64,000 bases of DNA from Pelagibacteraceae bacterium AG-390-L03 (GCA_003279685.1 QCHA01000001.1:434001-498000); one strand, 5' to 3'; counted from the stretch's first letter, positions 53,795-63,228 are shown. Notes: generated by a model from the letters alone, not told the origin. Translations and numbers: made by a program.

Positions 53795-53834
53795 AACGCT
53801 TCTCATTACAAATTGTATGAGAGGCGTTTTTTTT
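53795..53834 (+). terminator. Strong bidirectional terminator between the lysine-rich gene and carD
   Basis: AACGCTTCTCAT (53795-53806) pairs with ATGAGAGGCGTT (53817-53828) in a 12-bp stem with one G-T wobble, loop of 10 bases, then eight Ts (53827-53834, partly in the stem). The other flank is TAAAAA, so the hairpin can stop both convergent transcripts. Confidence 0.9.
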
Positions 53835-54738
53835 ATTCATCTAAATTTTCTTCTGAATCAGTAATAGTATCTTCAACAGGCAATTCTGTCGTAGCTGATT
53901 TTGGTGCAGAAGCTATTGGTTGAGCTTGGTCAACTAAGTTTCTTTTTAAAGCTTTATTAAGTTTCTTTTGTGTATCTTCCAAAGATACATCCAAAACAAT
54001 TTTAAACTCAGATAAAATTCTCTCATATGCTTTTTCAAATAATTGTCTTTCACTATAAGATTGGTCAACCATAAGATCATCACCTTTATTTAAATCTCTC
54101 ACTACTTCTGCCAATTCATAAATTTTGCCAGAAGAAATTTTGGCTTCATATTCTTGAGCTCTTCTGCTCCACATAGATCTTTTTATTTTTGGCTTACTTT
54201 TTAAAATAGAAATACATTTATTTACTTGATTGATTGTTGCCAAAGGTCTTAAGTGAGATTGTTTATTCACAGGAACCATCCCATTAGCTTTATCTTTTTC
54301 AAACTTGATAACATAAGTTTCAACGTCTATTCCACCTATATTATTTTTTTTAAATTCAGTGATTTGGCCAACACCATGTTTGGGATAAACAACATGGTCT
54401 TTTACTTTATATTCTCTCTTTTCTGTCTCTTGTTTTTTGACTTTCTTAATCTCAGGTTTTATTTCGTTACTTTTAGAAATTCTTAAACTATCATTTTTTG
54501 TTTCCTCTTTTAGTTCAGAGACTTTTTTTACTTTTGTTATTTTGGTTGATTTTGGAGTAATTTTTTTTGATACTTTTTTCTTTTTTTTAGCAGTAACCTT
54601 TTTAGCTTTCTTAACTTTATGTTTAGCAACTTTTTTTGTTTTACTTACTTTTTTTACAGTAACTTTTTTTTTCACTTTTTTTTCAGGTTTAGATTTAAAG
54701 ATTTTCCTTAAAATATTTTTCGTACTTATTTTGCTCAT
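53833..54738 (-). CDS. CarD-family RNA-polymerase-binding regulator with lysine-rich N-terminal extension
   Basis: The CarD/CdnL core (about residues 105-270 of the 301-residue form) has [40 protein letters not shown] and [25 protein letters not shown], which bind the RNA polymerase beta subunit and stabilise open promoters at rRNA and other genes. Before it lies a roughly 90-residue lysine-rich, H1-like region ([17 protein letters not shown] and similar), and after it an acidic tail. ATG 54738 overlaps fdxA by 44 bases; ATG 54753 and GTG 54780 are alternatives. Typical alphaproteobacterial CarD is about 170 residues. Confidence 0.88.
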   Translation of the reverse strand: MSKISTKNILRKIFKSKPEKKVKKKVTVKKVSKTKKVAKHKVKKAKKVTAKKKKKVSKKITPKSTKITKVKKVSELKEETKNDSLRISKSNEIKPEIKKVKKQETEKREYKVKDHVVYPKHGVGQITEFKKNNIGGIDVETYVIKFEKDKANGMVPVNKQSHLRPLATINQVNKCISILKSKPKIKRSMWSRRAQEYEAKISSGKIYELAEVVRDLNKGDDLMVDQSYSERQLFEKAYERILSEFKIVLDVSLEDTQKKLNKALKRNLVDQAQPIASAPKSATTELPVEDTITDSEENLDE

Positions 54739-55021
54739 TCTTAAATTTTTCATGATCCGTTGGAGGATCTTTTTTTTCACTTATATTTGGCCAGATCTCA
54801 GAGTATTTTTTATTGATTTCTAACCATTGTTCACTTCCAGATTCAGTATCAGCTTTAATGGCATCCACTGGGCATTCAGGCTCACAAACGCCACAATCTA
54901 TACACTCATCCGGTTTAATTACAAGCATATTTTTTCCTTCATAAAAACAATCCACCGGACAAACATCAACACAGTCAGTCAATTTACACTTAATACAATT
55001 ATCATTAACAATATAAGTCAT
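54695..55021 (-). CDS. fdxA: 7Fe-type ferredoxin
   Basis: A 108-residue electron carrier with the FdxA pattern: [21 protein letters not shown] near residue 9, then [18 protein letters not shown] near 40, giving one 3Fe-4S and one 4Fe-4S centre. fdxA directly upstream of carD is conserved in alphaproteobacteria. Its stop codon lies inside the carD coding region (44-base overlap in another frame) and its start shares a base with the TerB-like stop. Confidence 0.94.
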   Translation of the reverse strand: MTYIVNDNCIKCKLTDCVDVCPVDCFYEGKNMLVIKPDECIDCGVCEPECPVDAIKADTESGSEQWLEINKKYSEIWPNISEKKDPPTDHEKFKNEQNKYEKYFKENL

Positions 55022-55434
55022 TATAATTTCTTTTTTTTGATCTTATCTTTAATATCGCCCATCGTTGAACTGTCAATGTAAAGTAAGCCCGCTAATCGTC
55101 TCATTAAATTTGCTTCATAGATGTCAGCTTCATTATTTGAATAAATAATAGACCATAAGGCTTCTATAATTTTAATTTTATCATTTTCAGGTAAGTTTTT
55201 TACTTCTCTTGTAAAATCCAAAATTTGATTTGAATTTTTTTCTATAGATTTAGCATCTTTAATGATTTGAGTTATAGTTTCCTTTTTAGCATCCAACTCT
55301 ATGAGAGTTTTTTTAATAATTTCTTCCTCTTTTTCAGTATAGTTTTCATCAATTTTAGCTGCATGAATTAATAACGCACATGTTTTAACTAAAAAGTTTT
55401 TTTCAGTCCCAGTTGTATCTTTTTTAAAAAACAT
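55021..55434 (-). CDS. TerB-like protein
   Basis: A 137-residue helical protein with the TerB-type pattern: [26 protein letters not shown] near residue 15, with acidic positions typical of metal-binding helices, and [32 protein letters not shown] near 90-120. Stand-alone TerB proteins have no settled function beyond a link to stress or tellurite resistance in other bacteria. It lies between the helicase (5 bases away) and fdxA, where other alphaproteobacteria carry an S4-domain RNA-binding gene. Confidence 0.8.
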   Translation of the reverse strand: MFFKKDTTGTEKNFLVKTCALLIHAAKIDENYTEKEEEIIKKTLIELDAKKETITQIIKDAKSIEKNSNQILDFTREVKNLPENDKIKIIEALWSIIYSNNEADIYEANLMRRLAGLLYIDSSTMGDIKDKIKKKKL

Positions 55435-55439
55435 AAAAT

Positions 55440-57923
55440 TTAACTAAGATTTAAATTTTTTAAAATTTTAAAAGGATTTTCGTTTGAAACTTTTTTTACC
55501 GAAGCTTTTTTAAATTTTTTGATTGGATTGTATTTGAAATAAGTTTCATCATCTTTATCAAATATTTTATAATTCATTTTTTGTAAAAGTTTTTTAAAAT
55601 TATCTTTGCTACAGCCTAATAAATTTAACATTTCTGGTATGATTTTAATTTCTTTATTTTCTTTTGAGTTTGGTGAATTTATGATCAACATAAATAATCT
55701 TTCAAGGATATCTATCCTTACAAATAAAGTATCAAATTTTTCAAAACCACATAAAAGCATAAAATTTTTATTTTTATATTCTTTGTCATCTAAAAAATTT
55801 AAACCAAATGTGGGTGGTGTAATATTATAATATTTTTGATGAAAGTTTTTCCATAATAATGTTCTTAATGATACCGCTTCTGGTTTGATTAATTGATATA
55901 AAAATATATGATATCTTCCAAATTTTACACCTAAGTCTCTTAAGATTTTTCTTTCATTCTGACCAAGAGATCTGAGGTATTCAGAGACCTGATCTCTTTT
56001 TAACACTCCATTATTTTCATAAAGTTGATATGCTAAAGCTTTGATTGATGAATTTTTATCTTTAAGATTTTTTAGTTCAATTAAGCTTTTAAGGATTAAG
56101 TTAATTTTATCTTGTATCCATTTACTAATATACTCGCTAAGCTTCTGTTTTTGAATAGGTTCGATAATATCATCAACTATTAGTTCAAAATTTGGATTTA
56201 AATAATCATGACCAGTAGATAATTTAGCAATAGGAAAATCGTTCCAATAAATTTTGAAATCGTTATTTAATTCAATTAACCCTGTATCAATAATAGATTG
56301 AATTCTTTTTTCTAACTCTGGCCCAATAGTTTGTCTCGCTGCTTTTTTTAATGACTTGATATCTGTCTCTAAGGCACCTTTTTTTAAATCTAGTGATAAT
56401 TTAAGTCCATTTATTTTACCAATAAATTGTTCGTCTATCAGTACATCATTATTTTCAAGTATTTTTGTTTTAAATTCCATATCCTGTTTTAAGCCTCTCG
56501 CTAGAACACTTGCTCTTTTGTCAATAAATGTTTTGGTAAGTTCTTCATGAAGTCTGTCTGAAAGTCTATCTTCTAGATGTTTTGTTTTTTCAATCCAATA
56601 GTCTTGATTTTCTGTCCAATTATTTTTATTTGAAACATAAGACCAAGTTCTAACATTTGCAATTCTATTTGATAAAGAATCTACATTTCCTTCTAATTTA
56701 TCAAGTTTTATGAGCTGTAATCTCATAAATTCATCTGTAATCTGTTGTTTTTCACTACTTAAATATTTAAAAACATTTCCAATCACTTCATAGTGATTTC
56801 CGTAGGTTTTTTTTACAAAATCAGGTATCTGGCAACATTCCCATAAAAGACTAAGTAATTTTTTATTAAAATCTAAATTTATAAGATTTTTATCTTTTAA
56901 AAAAAATTTAAGGGCTTTTTCATCTTCACATTCATGAATTTTTCGTAACCATCCCATCTGTGGTTTTTCCTCTAAAGACTTGATCAAGCTAAGAGGATTA
57001 TTAAAATTCAAATTTGAGTTTCTCCAAAATAAAGTTCTAATTTCTTCAAATTTATGACCCTCTATTAACTCTACATCCTCAGCTGTAATATCTTTACAAT
57101 CACCTGTAATACCAAAACTTCCATCATTTAAATATCTTCCAGCTCTACCAGCAATTTGTCCTATTTCAGATAAATTTAATTTTCTTAATTTTTTTCCATC
57201 AAATTTTTTAAGATTAGAGAAAAAAACATAATCTAAATCCATATTAATACCCATTCCAATAGCATCAGTTGCTACTAAAAAATCAACATCACCTGACTGA
57301 TAAAGTTCTACTTGAGCATTTCTTGTCTTAGGACTCAAAGAACCCATCACAATTGCTGCCCCTCCTTTTTGTCTTCTAATTAATTCAGCTATCGCATAAA
57401 CTTCCTCTGATGAAAAAGCTATTATTGCTGTTTTCCTGTTTATTCTTGAAATTTTTTTATGACCTGCATATGTCAATTTAGATAATCTTTCTCTATTTAT
57501 AAATTCAATATCACCCCCTAATTTTGAAATTATATTTTTGATAGTATTTGAGCCCATAAGCATAGTAAGTTTTTCCCCTCTCATATTTAAAAGTCTATCT
57601 GTAAAAATATGACCTCTTTCATGATCTGCGCACATTTGAATTTCATCAACACCAACAAAATCTAAATGTTTATCAATTGGCATAGACTCTACTGTACACA
57701 AAAAGTATTTAGCATTGGCTGGGATAATTTTTTCCTCACCTGTTATTAAGGCAACTTTATCTACACTAATCTTCTTTATTACTTTGTCATAAACTTCTCT
57801 GGCCAATAATCTTAAAGGAAAACCTATCATGCCTGAGTCAAATGAAAGCATTGTCTCTATAGCAAGGTGTGTTTTCCCAGTATTTGTAGGTCCTAGAACA
57901 GCAGTAATTTTGTGTTTTGTCAT
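55440..57923 (-). CDS. SUV3-like superfamily 2 RNA/DNA helicase
   Basis: An 827-residue helicase. Walker A is LGPTNTGKTHLAIETML near residue 10, motif II is VDEIQMCADHERGH (DEIQ) near 88, and motif VI is EIGQIAGRAGRYLNDG near 255, with VATDAIGMGINMDLDYV before it; this is the mitochondrial Suv3-like arrangement. The C-terminal half (about 330-827) is a family-specific helical region ending in a lysine-rich tail. Suv3 works with RNA decay enzymes, so a link to PNPase at 27440 is possible but unproven. It heads the helicase-terB-fdxA-carD run. Confidence 0.88.
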   Translation of the reverse strand: MTKHKITAVLGPTNTGKTHLAIETMLSFDSGMIGFPLRLLAREVYDKVIKKISVDKVALITGEEKIIPANAKYFLCTVESMPIDKHLDFVGVDEIQMCADHERGHIFTDRLLNMRGEKLTMLMGSNTIKNIISKLGGDIEFINRERLSKLTYAGHKKISRINRKTAIIAFSSEEVYAIAELIRRQKGGAAIVMGSLSPKTRNAQVELYQSGDVDFLVATDAIGMGINMDLDYVFFSNLKKFDGKKLRKLNLSEIGQIAGRAGRYLNDGSFGITGDCKDITAEDVELIEGHKFEEIRTLFWRNSNLNFNNPLSLIKSLEEKPQMGWLRKIHECEDEKALKFFLKDKNLINLDFNKKLLSLLWECCQIPDFVKKTYGNHYEVIGNVFKYLSSEKQQITDEFMRLQLIKLDKLEGNVDSLSNRIANVRTWSYVSNKNNWTENQDYWIEKTKHLEDRLSDRLHEELTKTFIDKRASVLARGLKQDMEFKTKILENNDVLIDEQFIGKINGLKLSLDLKKGALETDIKSLKKAARQTIGPELEKRIQSIIDTGLIELNNDFKIYWNDFPIAKLSTGHDYLNPNFELIVDDIIEPIQKQKLSEYISKWIQDKINLILKSLIELKNLKDKNSSIKALAYQLYENNGVLKRDQVSEYLRSLGQNERKILRDLGVKFGRYHIFLYQLIKPEAVSLRTLLWKNFHQKYYNITPPTFGLNFLDDKEYKNKNFMLLCGFEKFDTLFVRIDILERLFMLIINSPNSKENKEIKIIPEMLNLLGCSKDNFKKLLQKMNYKIFDKDDETYFKYNPIKKFKKASVKKVSNENPFKILKNLNLS

Positions 57924-58049
57924 TTCTACCTTTGGTGTGCTTTTTTTTTTACCTACCAGATATTGTTGGTGCTAAAGAACAAAAATAGACTAAAACATGA
58001 CCGAATCGGAGAGTAAAAAGTTCTCATTTTGCTATTAACTTTTCTTAGA

Positions 58050-58077
58050 TTAACATAATTAAGATTAATTCTATAAT
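58050..58077 (+). promoter_or_regulatory. Putative promoter of the aminotransferase gene
   Basis: A -35-like TTAACA (58050-58055) and a perfect -10 TATAAT (58072-58077) are separated by 16 bases, and the ATG begins 19 bases after the -10. The 173-base gap to the divergent helicase shows no further gene. Confidence 0.6.
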
Positions 58078-58096
58078 AATAATTTACGAAATAAAA

Positions 58097-59323
58097 ATGC
58101 TCAAAAATTTAGTTAAAGATTTAAAACCATCTTCAACTTTGCTGATAAATGAAACTTCTCGAAGATTAGAAAAGCAAGGAAAAAAAATATTTAAATTTGG
58201 CTTTGGACAATCTCCATTTAAAGTTCCCGATGATATAGTGAAAGAGCTTAAAAATAATGCGCACCAAAATAAATATTTACCAATGCAAGGTCTTTCTGAA
58301 CTAAGAAATGCAGTTGCAAAATATACATCAAAAAAAAAAAATTATGACTATAAATCTGAAAATGTGATTATTGGACCTGGTTCAAAAGAATTAATGTTTT
58401 TATTACATGTCATATTTGATGGAGAAATTATATTGCCAGCTCCTAGTTGGGTTTCGTATGCTCCTCAAGCAGTATTAGGTAGAAATAAAATACAAATATT
58501 GCAAACTAAAAGAGAAAATAATTGGTTTCCAACAGCCTTGGAAATTGAAGAAACTATCTTGAAAGATAAAAGTAAAAATTACTTATTATTCTTAAATTCT
58601 CCAAATAATCCATCTGGTCAAATTTGTGATAATTTAGAGGAAATAGCAAGTATTGCCCAAAAATATAATCTAATTATTTTGTCTGACGAAATATATTCAG
58701 AATTAACTTTTAAAGATAATTATCAATCTATTTCTAGCTTTTGTCCTGAGAAAACAATTGTTAGCACTGGATTAAGTAAATGGTGTGGTGCAGGAGGATG
58801 GAGATTGGGTTATTTTTTAGTACCAGACTCGTTAATTGAAATTAAGAATATGATTAATGTACTAGCAAGTGAAACTTTTTCAGCTGTTAGTGCTCCAATT
58901 CAATACGCAGCAATAAAAGCATATGAAAATGATCATTCAAATTATATTAATAAATCAAAAAATATATTATATGCAGTTGGTAATTATGTTTATGAAAATT
59001 TAAAATCCAATAAAATTCTAATTAATAAACCTCAAGGAGGATTTTATTTAATGCCAGAGTTTTTAAATAAAAAGTTTAATTCTTCATCTGAGATGTGTGA
59101 TAATATATTAAATAATACAGGCGTTGCTTTGTTGCCAGGATCAGATTTTGGCTTTGACCAAACAAAAATGTTAGCAAGATTAAGCTTTACTGATTTTGAT
59201 GGCCAAGAATTTATGAACAAAATTGAAGGTAATCAAAAGATTAACAAGGACCATATTGAAAACTTTGCACCAAAAATTATTGAGGGTGTAGATAAGTTAA
59301 AAAAATGGTCAGAATCAATGTAA
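58097..59323 (+). CDS. Class I/II pyridoxal-phosphate aminotransferase
   Basis: A 408-residue fold-type I aminotransferase, closest in pattern to aspartate/aromatic aminotransferases. The PLP-binding lysine is in STGLSKWCGAGGWRLGYF near residue 231; NSPNNPSGQI near 176 and the SDEIYSELTF Asp near 208 bind the cofactor. The C-terminal LARLSFTDFDGQEF contains the substrate-carboxylate arginine. It has its own promoter and lies 71 bases before a TRAP receptor gene on the same strand, which may hint at a shared amino or keto acid substrate; that link is inference. Confidence 0.88.
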   Translation: MLKNLVKDLKPSSTLLINETSRRLEKQGKKIFKFGFGQSPFKVPDDIVKELKNNAHQNKYLPMQGLSELRNAVAKYTSKKKNYDYKSENVIIGPGSKELMFLLHVIFDGEIILPAPSWVSYAPQAVLGRNKIQILQTKRENNWFPTALEIEETILKDKSKNYLLFLNSPNNPSGQICDNLEEIASIAQKYNLIILSDEIYSELTFKDNYQSISSFCPEKTIVSTGLSKWCGAGGWRLGYFLVPDSLIEIKNMINVLASETFSAVSAPIQYAAIKAYENDHSNYINKSKNILYAVGNYVYENLKSNKILINKPQGGFYLMPEFLNKKFNSSSEMCDNILNNTGVALLPGSDFGFDQTKMLARLSFTDFDGQEFMNKIEGNQKINKDHIENFAPKIIEGVDKLKKWSESM

Positions 59324-59394
59324 AATCTTACTATACATACCTAATTAATTGTTGTTAAAATTAATACATATAAATAACGATATAGGGGGGAAAA

Positions 59395-60399
59395 ATGAAA
59401 AAAATAATTACATCTCTATCTAGCGCTTTACTGATATTAGCTGCATCTTTGTCATTAACTGGTGTTGCAAAATCAGCGGAGTTTTTTACGATAGGAACTG
59501 GTGGACCAACTGGAGTTTATTTCCAGACAGGTAATGCAATTTGTAAAATGTTACATAAATCTGCAATAGCTAAAGAACATGGAAGAAAAAAAGGTATAGA
59601 CAAAGCTTACAGATGTACAGCACCTTCAACAGGTGGATCAAATTATAATATTGGTCAAATCGCTGCTGGTGAGTTTCAATTTGGTGTTGCGCAATCAGAT
59701 TGGCAATTTCATGCTGTAAATGGATCAAGCAAATGGGAAGGAAAACAATATAAAGGTTTAAGAGCTGTATTTTCTGTTCACAATGAACCTTTTCAAATTT
59801 GGGCAAGAAAAAAAGCCAAAATCAAAGATTTTGCTGGTTTAAAAGGAAAAGTTGTTAACATTGGTAACCCTGGTTCTGGACAAAGAGGAACTATGGAAGA
59901 GCTAATGAAAGCAAAAGGTGTTGATAATAGTTTCTTTAAATCAACAACTGAATTAACTTCATCTGAACAAGTGAAGGCTTTGTGTGATGGTAAAATAGAT
60001 GCTTTTGGTTATTCTGTAGGATTTCCAAACGGAGCTATGGAACAAGCGGCAACTTGTGCAGCAAAAGCTTCACCTATCAATTTAACAGGATCAGAAGTTC
60101 AGGGTTTAATTGATGGTGCTGATTACTATGCAAAGGCTGTAATTCCAGCGGGTACTTACACAGGTCAGAAAAAAGATGCTACAACTTTTGGTGTGAAAGC
60201 AACAGTAGTTACTAGCAATATGGTTGAGTCAGATCTTGTTTATTTAGTAGTTAAAGCAGTATTTGAAAATTTTGATGATTTCAAAAAACAACATCCTGCT
60301 TTTTCATCACTTAAAAAAGAAGACATGATTGCTGATGGTTTATCAGCTCCTTTACACGAAGGTGCTAAAAGATATTATAAAGAAGCTGGATTAATGTAA
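59395..60399 (+). CDS. TAXI-type TRAP transporter substrate-binding protein
   Basis: Periplasmic receptor of 334 residues. The signal peptide ends near ASLSLTGVAKSAE (about residue 28), followed by FFTIGTGGPTGVYFQTGNAICKMLHK, the diagnostic TAXI N terminus, and STGGSNYNIGQIAAGEFQFGVAQSDWQ. A run of six Gs (59384-59389) just upstream provides a strong ribosome site, consistent with high expression of receptors in SAR11. A terminator separates it from the permease gene, which would make receptor mRNA exceed permease mRNA. Confidence 0.93.
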   Translation: MKKIITSLSSALLILAASLSLTGVAKSAEFFTIGTGGPTGVYFQTGNAICKMLHKSAIAKEHGRKKGIDKAYRCTAPSTGGSNYNIGQIAAGEFQFGVAQSDWQFHAVNGSSKWEGKQYKGLRAVFSVHNEPFQIWARKKAKIKDFAGLKGKVVNIGNPGSGQRGTMEELMKAKGVDNSFFKSTTELTSSEQVKALCDGKIDAFGYSVGFPNGAMEQAATCAAKASPINLTGSEVQGLIDGADYYAKAVIPAGTYTGQKKDATTFGVKATVVTSNMVESDLVYLVVKAVFENFDDFKKQHPAFSSLKKEDMIADGLSAPLHEGAKRYYKEAGLM

Positions 60400-60420
60400 T
60401 CCAAACTCTTAATCAAATTA

Positions 60421-60452
60421 AAAGGCCTGATCTTTAATCGGGCCTTTTTTTT
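60421..60452 (+). terminator. Intrinsic terminator between TRAP receptor and permease genes
   Basis: AAAGGCCTGAT (60421-60431) pairs with ATCGGGCCTTT (60437-60447) as an 11-bp stem with one G-T wobble and loop CTTTA, followed by a run of Ts to 60452. Partial read-through would set a high receptor to permease ratio. Confidence 0.88.
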
Positions 60453-60474
60453 ATAATGAGGTATCATCTTTATT

Positions 60475-62796
60475 ATGAGCCAAAGCATTAGCGAAAAAGT
60501 AAAAGATAAAATTAATGAAGATTTATCTCCAACAAAAAATCTTACAGGTTTACATTTAAAGATTGTTGCAGCAATCGCAATTATTTGGTCGTTATTTCAG
60601 CTTTGGTATGCATCTCCATTTCCTTTTATTTTTAATTTTGGAATGTTTAAAGGATTGCCGGCAAGAGCAATTCACCTTGGTTTTGCATTAACTTTAGCAT
60701 TTTTAATTTATCCAATTTCTAAAGGAAAAAAAATTTCTATATTTGATATTTTTATAAGCTTTATTGGAGCTTTCTCCTGTTTTTACATATATTTTTTTTA
60801 TGATCAATTAGTTGATCGTGGAGGTGTTTTACTAAGTATTGTAATAGGAGATAGTTTTCAATTACCAGTAGAGTTAATTATTGGTGGCTCTGGTATTATA
60901 ATTTTACTTGAAGCAACAAGAAGAGCAATAGGTTTGCCTTTAGTAATTATTGCTATTTGTTTCTTGCTATTTTCATATTTTGGAAGATACGCACCTGAAA
61001 TAATATCTCATGGTGGACTCTCATTGAACAGACTGGTTGGTTTTCAATGGCTTGATCAAGAAGCTATATTTGGAATTCCAATTGGTGTTTCTGTAGATTT
61101 TATTTTTTTATTTGTATTATTTGGTGCTCTTTTAGAAACAGCAGGTGGTGGAAAATATTTTTTAGATTTAGCTTTTGCGATGGTTGGTAAAATGAGAGGT
61201 GGACCAGCCAAAGCTGCAATTCTAGGTTCAGGGATGACTGGCTTGATTTCGGGATCCTCTATTGCAAATACAGTAACAACTGGAACATTTACAATTCCAA
61301 TTATGAAAAAAACAGGGTTTTCTGAAGAAAAAGCAGGTGCAATAGAAGTTTCATCATCTGTTAATGGTCAAATTATGCCACCAGTTATGGGTGCTGCAGC
61401 ATTTGTTATGGCAAGCTTTATAGGTGTTACTTATTTTGAAGTTGTAAAACATGCTTTTTTACCAGCAATTATTTCTTATATTGCTTTATTTTATATTTCT
61501 CATCTTGAAGCATTAAAATTAAATCTAAAAGGTATGGATGATGCTGATGTCCCAAATCTAAAAAAAACATTTTTATCAGGACTCCATTTTTTAATTCCAA
61601 TTTTTGTTTTAATTTATATGTTAGTTTACTTAAGGTTCACCGCATCTTACTCTATCTTCTATGCTACAGTTTCTTTAATTTTAGTTAATTTAATTTATTT
61701 GCTAATAAAAAACTCTTTTTCTAAAGATGCTTTAAAAATATGGTTTAACCAAACTATTGTTGGATTTGAAAAAGGTGCTTTAAATATGGTTGGTGTTGGA
61801 ATAGCTATAGCAACAGCTGGAATAATAGTTGGAGCTGTTGGTTCAACTGGATTAAGTACAAATTTAATTATAGTTATAGAGTCCATTGCTAAAGATAATG
61901 TTACAATTTTATTATTTTTAACAATAATATTATGTTTATTGTTAGGAATGGGATTGCCGACAACTGCAAATTATGTGGTTGTTGCATCATTGATGGCAAC
62001 TGTTTTGGTAGATGTAGGTAATGCGTCTGGATTTATTTTCCCATTGATAGCAGTTCATTTATTTGTTTTTTATTTTGGATTAATGGCTGATGTTACTCCA
62101 CCAGTTGGGTTAGCATCTTATGCTGCTGCAGCTATTTCTGGAGGTGATCCACTTAAAACAGGATTACAAGCATTTTGGTACAGCTTAAGAACAGGTATTC
62201 TTCCAATTGTCTTTTTATTCAACCATGAGCTACTTTTAATTGGAATAGAAAATGTCTGGCATGCATTAATTGTAATAATAACTTCTTTAGCAGGAATATT
62301 GGTGTTTACTTCAGCAACTCAAGGCTGGTTTTTTAATAAATTAAAATGGTATGAGATAATTATTTTTTTGATAATATCTATCTCATTACTTTCACCAGAG
62401 TTTGTTCTTAATAAAATTTATCCAAAATATAATTACCAAGAAACTATCGAAATTCATTCAGTTGTTTTAGATCCAAAAAAAGAAGTACGTTTTAAAATTA
62501 CTAGACCAAGTCCATATGGTGAAAGATATAAGTTATTTGTGATTGATAAAAATACTTTTGAAAAAGCGTATAATTTAGAGGATTATGGAATTAGTCTAAT
62601 TAATAAAAATAATAAAATTATTGTTGATAACCTAAAATGGAATGGTCAAGCTAAAAAAAGTGGCTTTGAAATAGGTGATTATATAAGTGAACTTAAGATA
62701 GAAAATTTAAATAGACCTAGTAAGGTAGCTGTTTATCCAATAGCAATTTTATTTTTATTAATTTTTGGCTACTTGAATTATAGAAGAAAAGAATAA
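60475..62796 (+). CDS. TAXI-type TRAP transporter permease, fused DctQ-DctM with DUF3394 C-terminal domain
   Basis: A 773-residue inner-membrane protein with around 18 hydrophobic segments. The N-terminal third is the small (Q) subunit, the centre is the large (M) subunit with MTGLISGSSIANTVTTGTFTIPIMKKTGF, SSSVNGQIMPPVMGAAAFVMASFIGVTY and GMGLPTTANYVVVASLMATVL, typical of 4TM/12TM TRAP fusions. The C-terminal roughly 120 residues resemble the DUF3394 extension found in some TAXI permeases, ending in another helix. It works with the receptor upstream. The substrate is unknown. The stop abuts the convergent thioesterase. Confidence 0.93.
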   Translation: MSQSISEKVKDKINEDLSPTKNLTGLHLKIVAAIAIIWSLFQLWYASPFPFIFNFGMFKGLPARAIHLGFALTLAFLIYPISKGKKISIFDIFISFIGAFSCFYIYFFYDQLVDRGGVLLSIVIGDSFQLPVELIIGGSGIIILLEATRRAIGLPLVIIAICFLLFSYFGRYAPEIISHGGLSLNRLVGFQWLDQEAIFGIPIGVSVDFIFLFVLFGALLETAGGGKYFLDLAFAMVGKMRGGPAKAAILGSGMTGLISGSSIANTVTTGTFTIPIMKKTGFSEEKAGAIEVSSSVNGQIMPPVMGAAAFVMASFIGVTYFEVVKHAFLPAIISYIALFYISHLEALKLNLKGMDDADVPNLKKTFLSGLHFLIPIFVLIYMLVYLRFTASYSIFYATVSLILVNLIYLLIKNSFSKDALKIWFNQTIVGFEKGALNMVGVGIAIATAGIIVGAVGSTGLSTNLIIVIESIAKDNVTILLFLTIILCLLLGMGLPTTANYVVVASLMATVLVDVGNASGFIFPLIAVHLFVFYFGLMADVTPPVGLASYAAAAISGGDPLKTGLQAFWYSLRTGILPIVFLFNHELLLIGIENVWHALIVIITSLAGILVFTSATQGWFFNKLKWYEIIIFLIISISLLSPEFVLNKIYPKYNYQETIEIHSVVLDPKKEVRFKITRPSPYGERYKLFVIDKNTFEKAYNLEDYGISLINKNNKIIVDNLKWNGQAKKSGFEIGDYISELKIENLNRPSKVAVYPIAILFLLIFGYLNYRRKE

Positions 62797-63222
62797 TTAA
62801 CCACCAGGACCTAAATTTGAAGGTTTAACTTTTAATATTTTCCAGACACCAGATGCAGATGTGATAATTTTATCATTACATCTCAATTCACAATATAAAA
62901 ATATAAGTGTATTTGTTTTTTTTAATATCTTTGTAAATCCAGTTATTTCATCTCCAATTTTTGAAGCACCAATAAATTTTAAATCTAAAGAAATAGTTAC
63001 ACAAGGAGCACCACTTGCTGCTCTATGAGCTGCAGTTCCTGCACCAGCATCTATTAGTGCTGATAAATAACCTCCATGAGTTATTCCAGCAGCATTTAAA
63101 TGATTTTCATTAATTGTAGATTTAAATTCATATTCTGTTTCTGATATAGTTCTAAATAAAACACCACCATTGTGTTTCATGAAACCAGCTTTAATGCTTA
63201 TTTGTTCGAACTCTTTGCTCAT
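62797..63222 (-). CDS. PaaI-family (hot-dog fold) thioesterase
   Basis: A 141-residue acyl-CoA thioesterase-like protein. Typical positions are EYEFKSTINENHLNAAGITHGGYLSALIDAGAGTAAHRAA near residue 30-72, including the HGG and the DxGxG motif of the active-site helix, and SLDLKFIGASKIGDEITGFTKILKK near 80. The substrate is unknown. It lies 6 bases downstream of a 32-codon membrane micro-ORF. Confidence 0.85.
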   Translation of the reverse strand: MSKEFEQISIKAGFMKHNGGVLFRTISETEYEFKSTINENHLNAAGITHGGYLSALIDAGAGTAAHRAASGAPCVTISLDLKFIGASKIGDEITGFTKILKKTNTLIFLYCELRCNDKIITSASGVWKILKVKPSNLGPGG

Positions 63223-63228
63223 ATTTTT

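Noticed and set aside
54754..54769. Inverted repeat GATCC-6-GGATC within fdxA.
   Set aside because: A short 5-bp stem inside a coding region, with no T-tract and no sign of function.
54437..54823. 128-codon open frame antisense to carD and fdxA, Phe/Leu-rich.
   Set aside because: It is an antisense image of the lysine codons (AAA becomes TTT) of the CarD extension, not a membrane protein.
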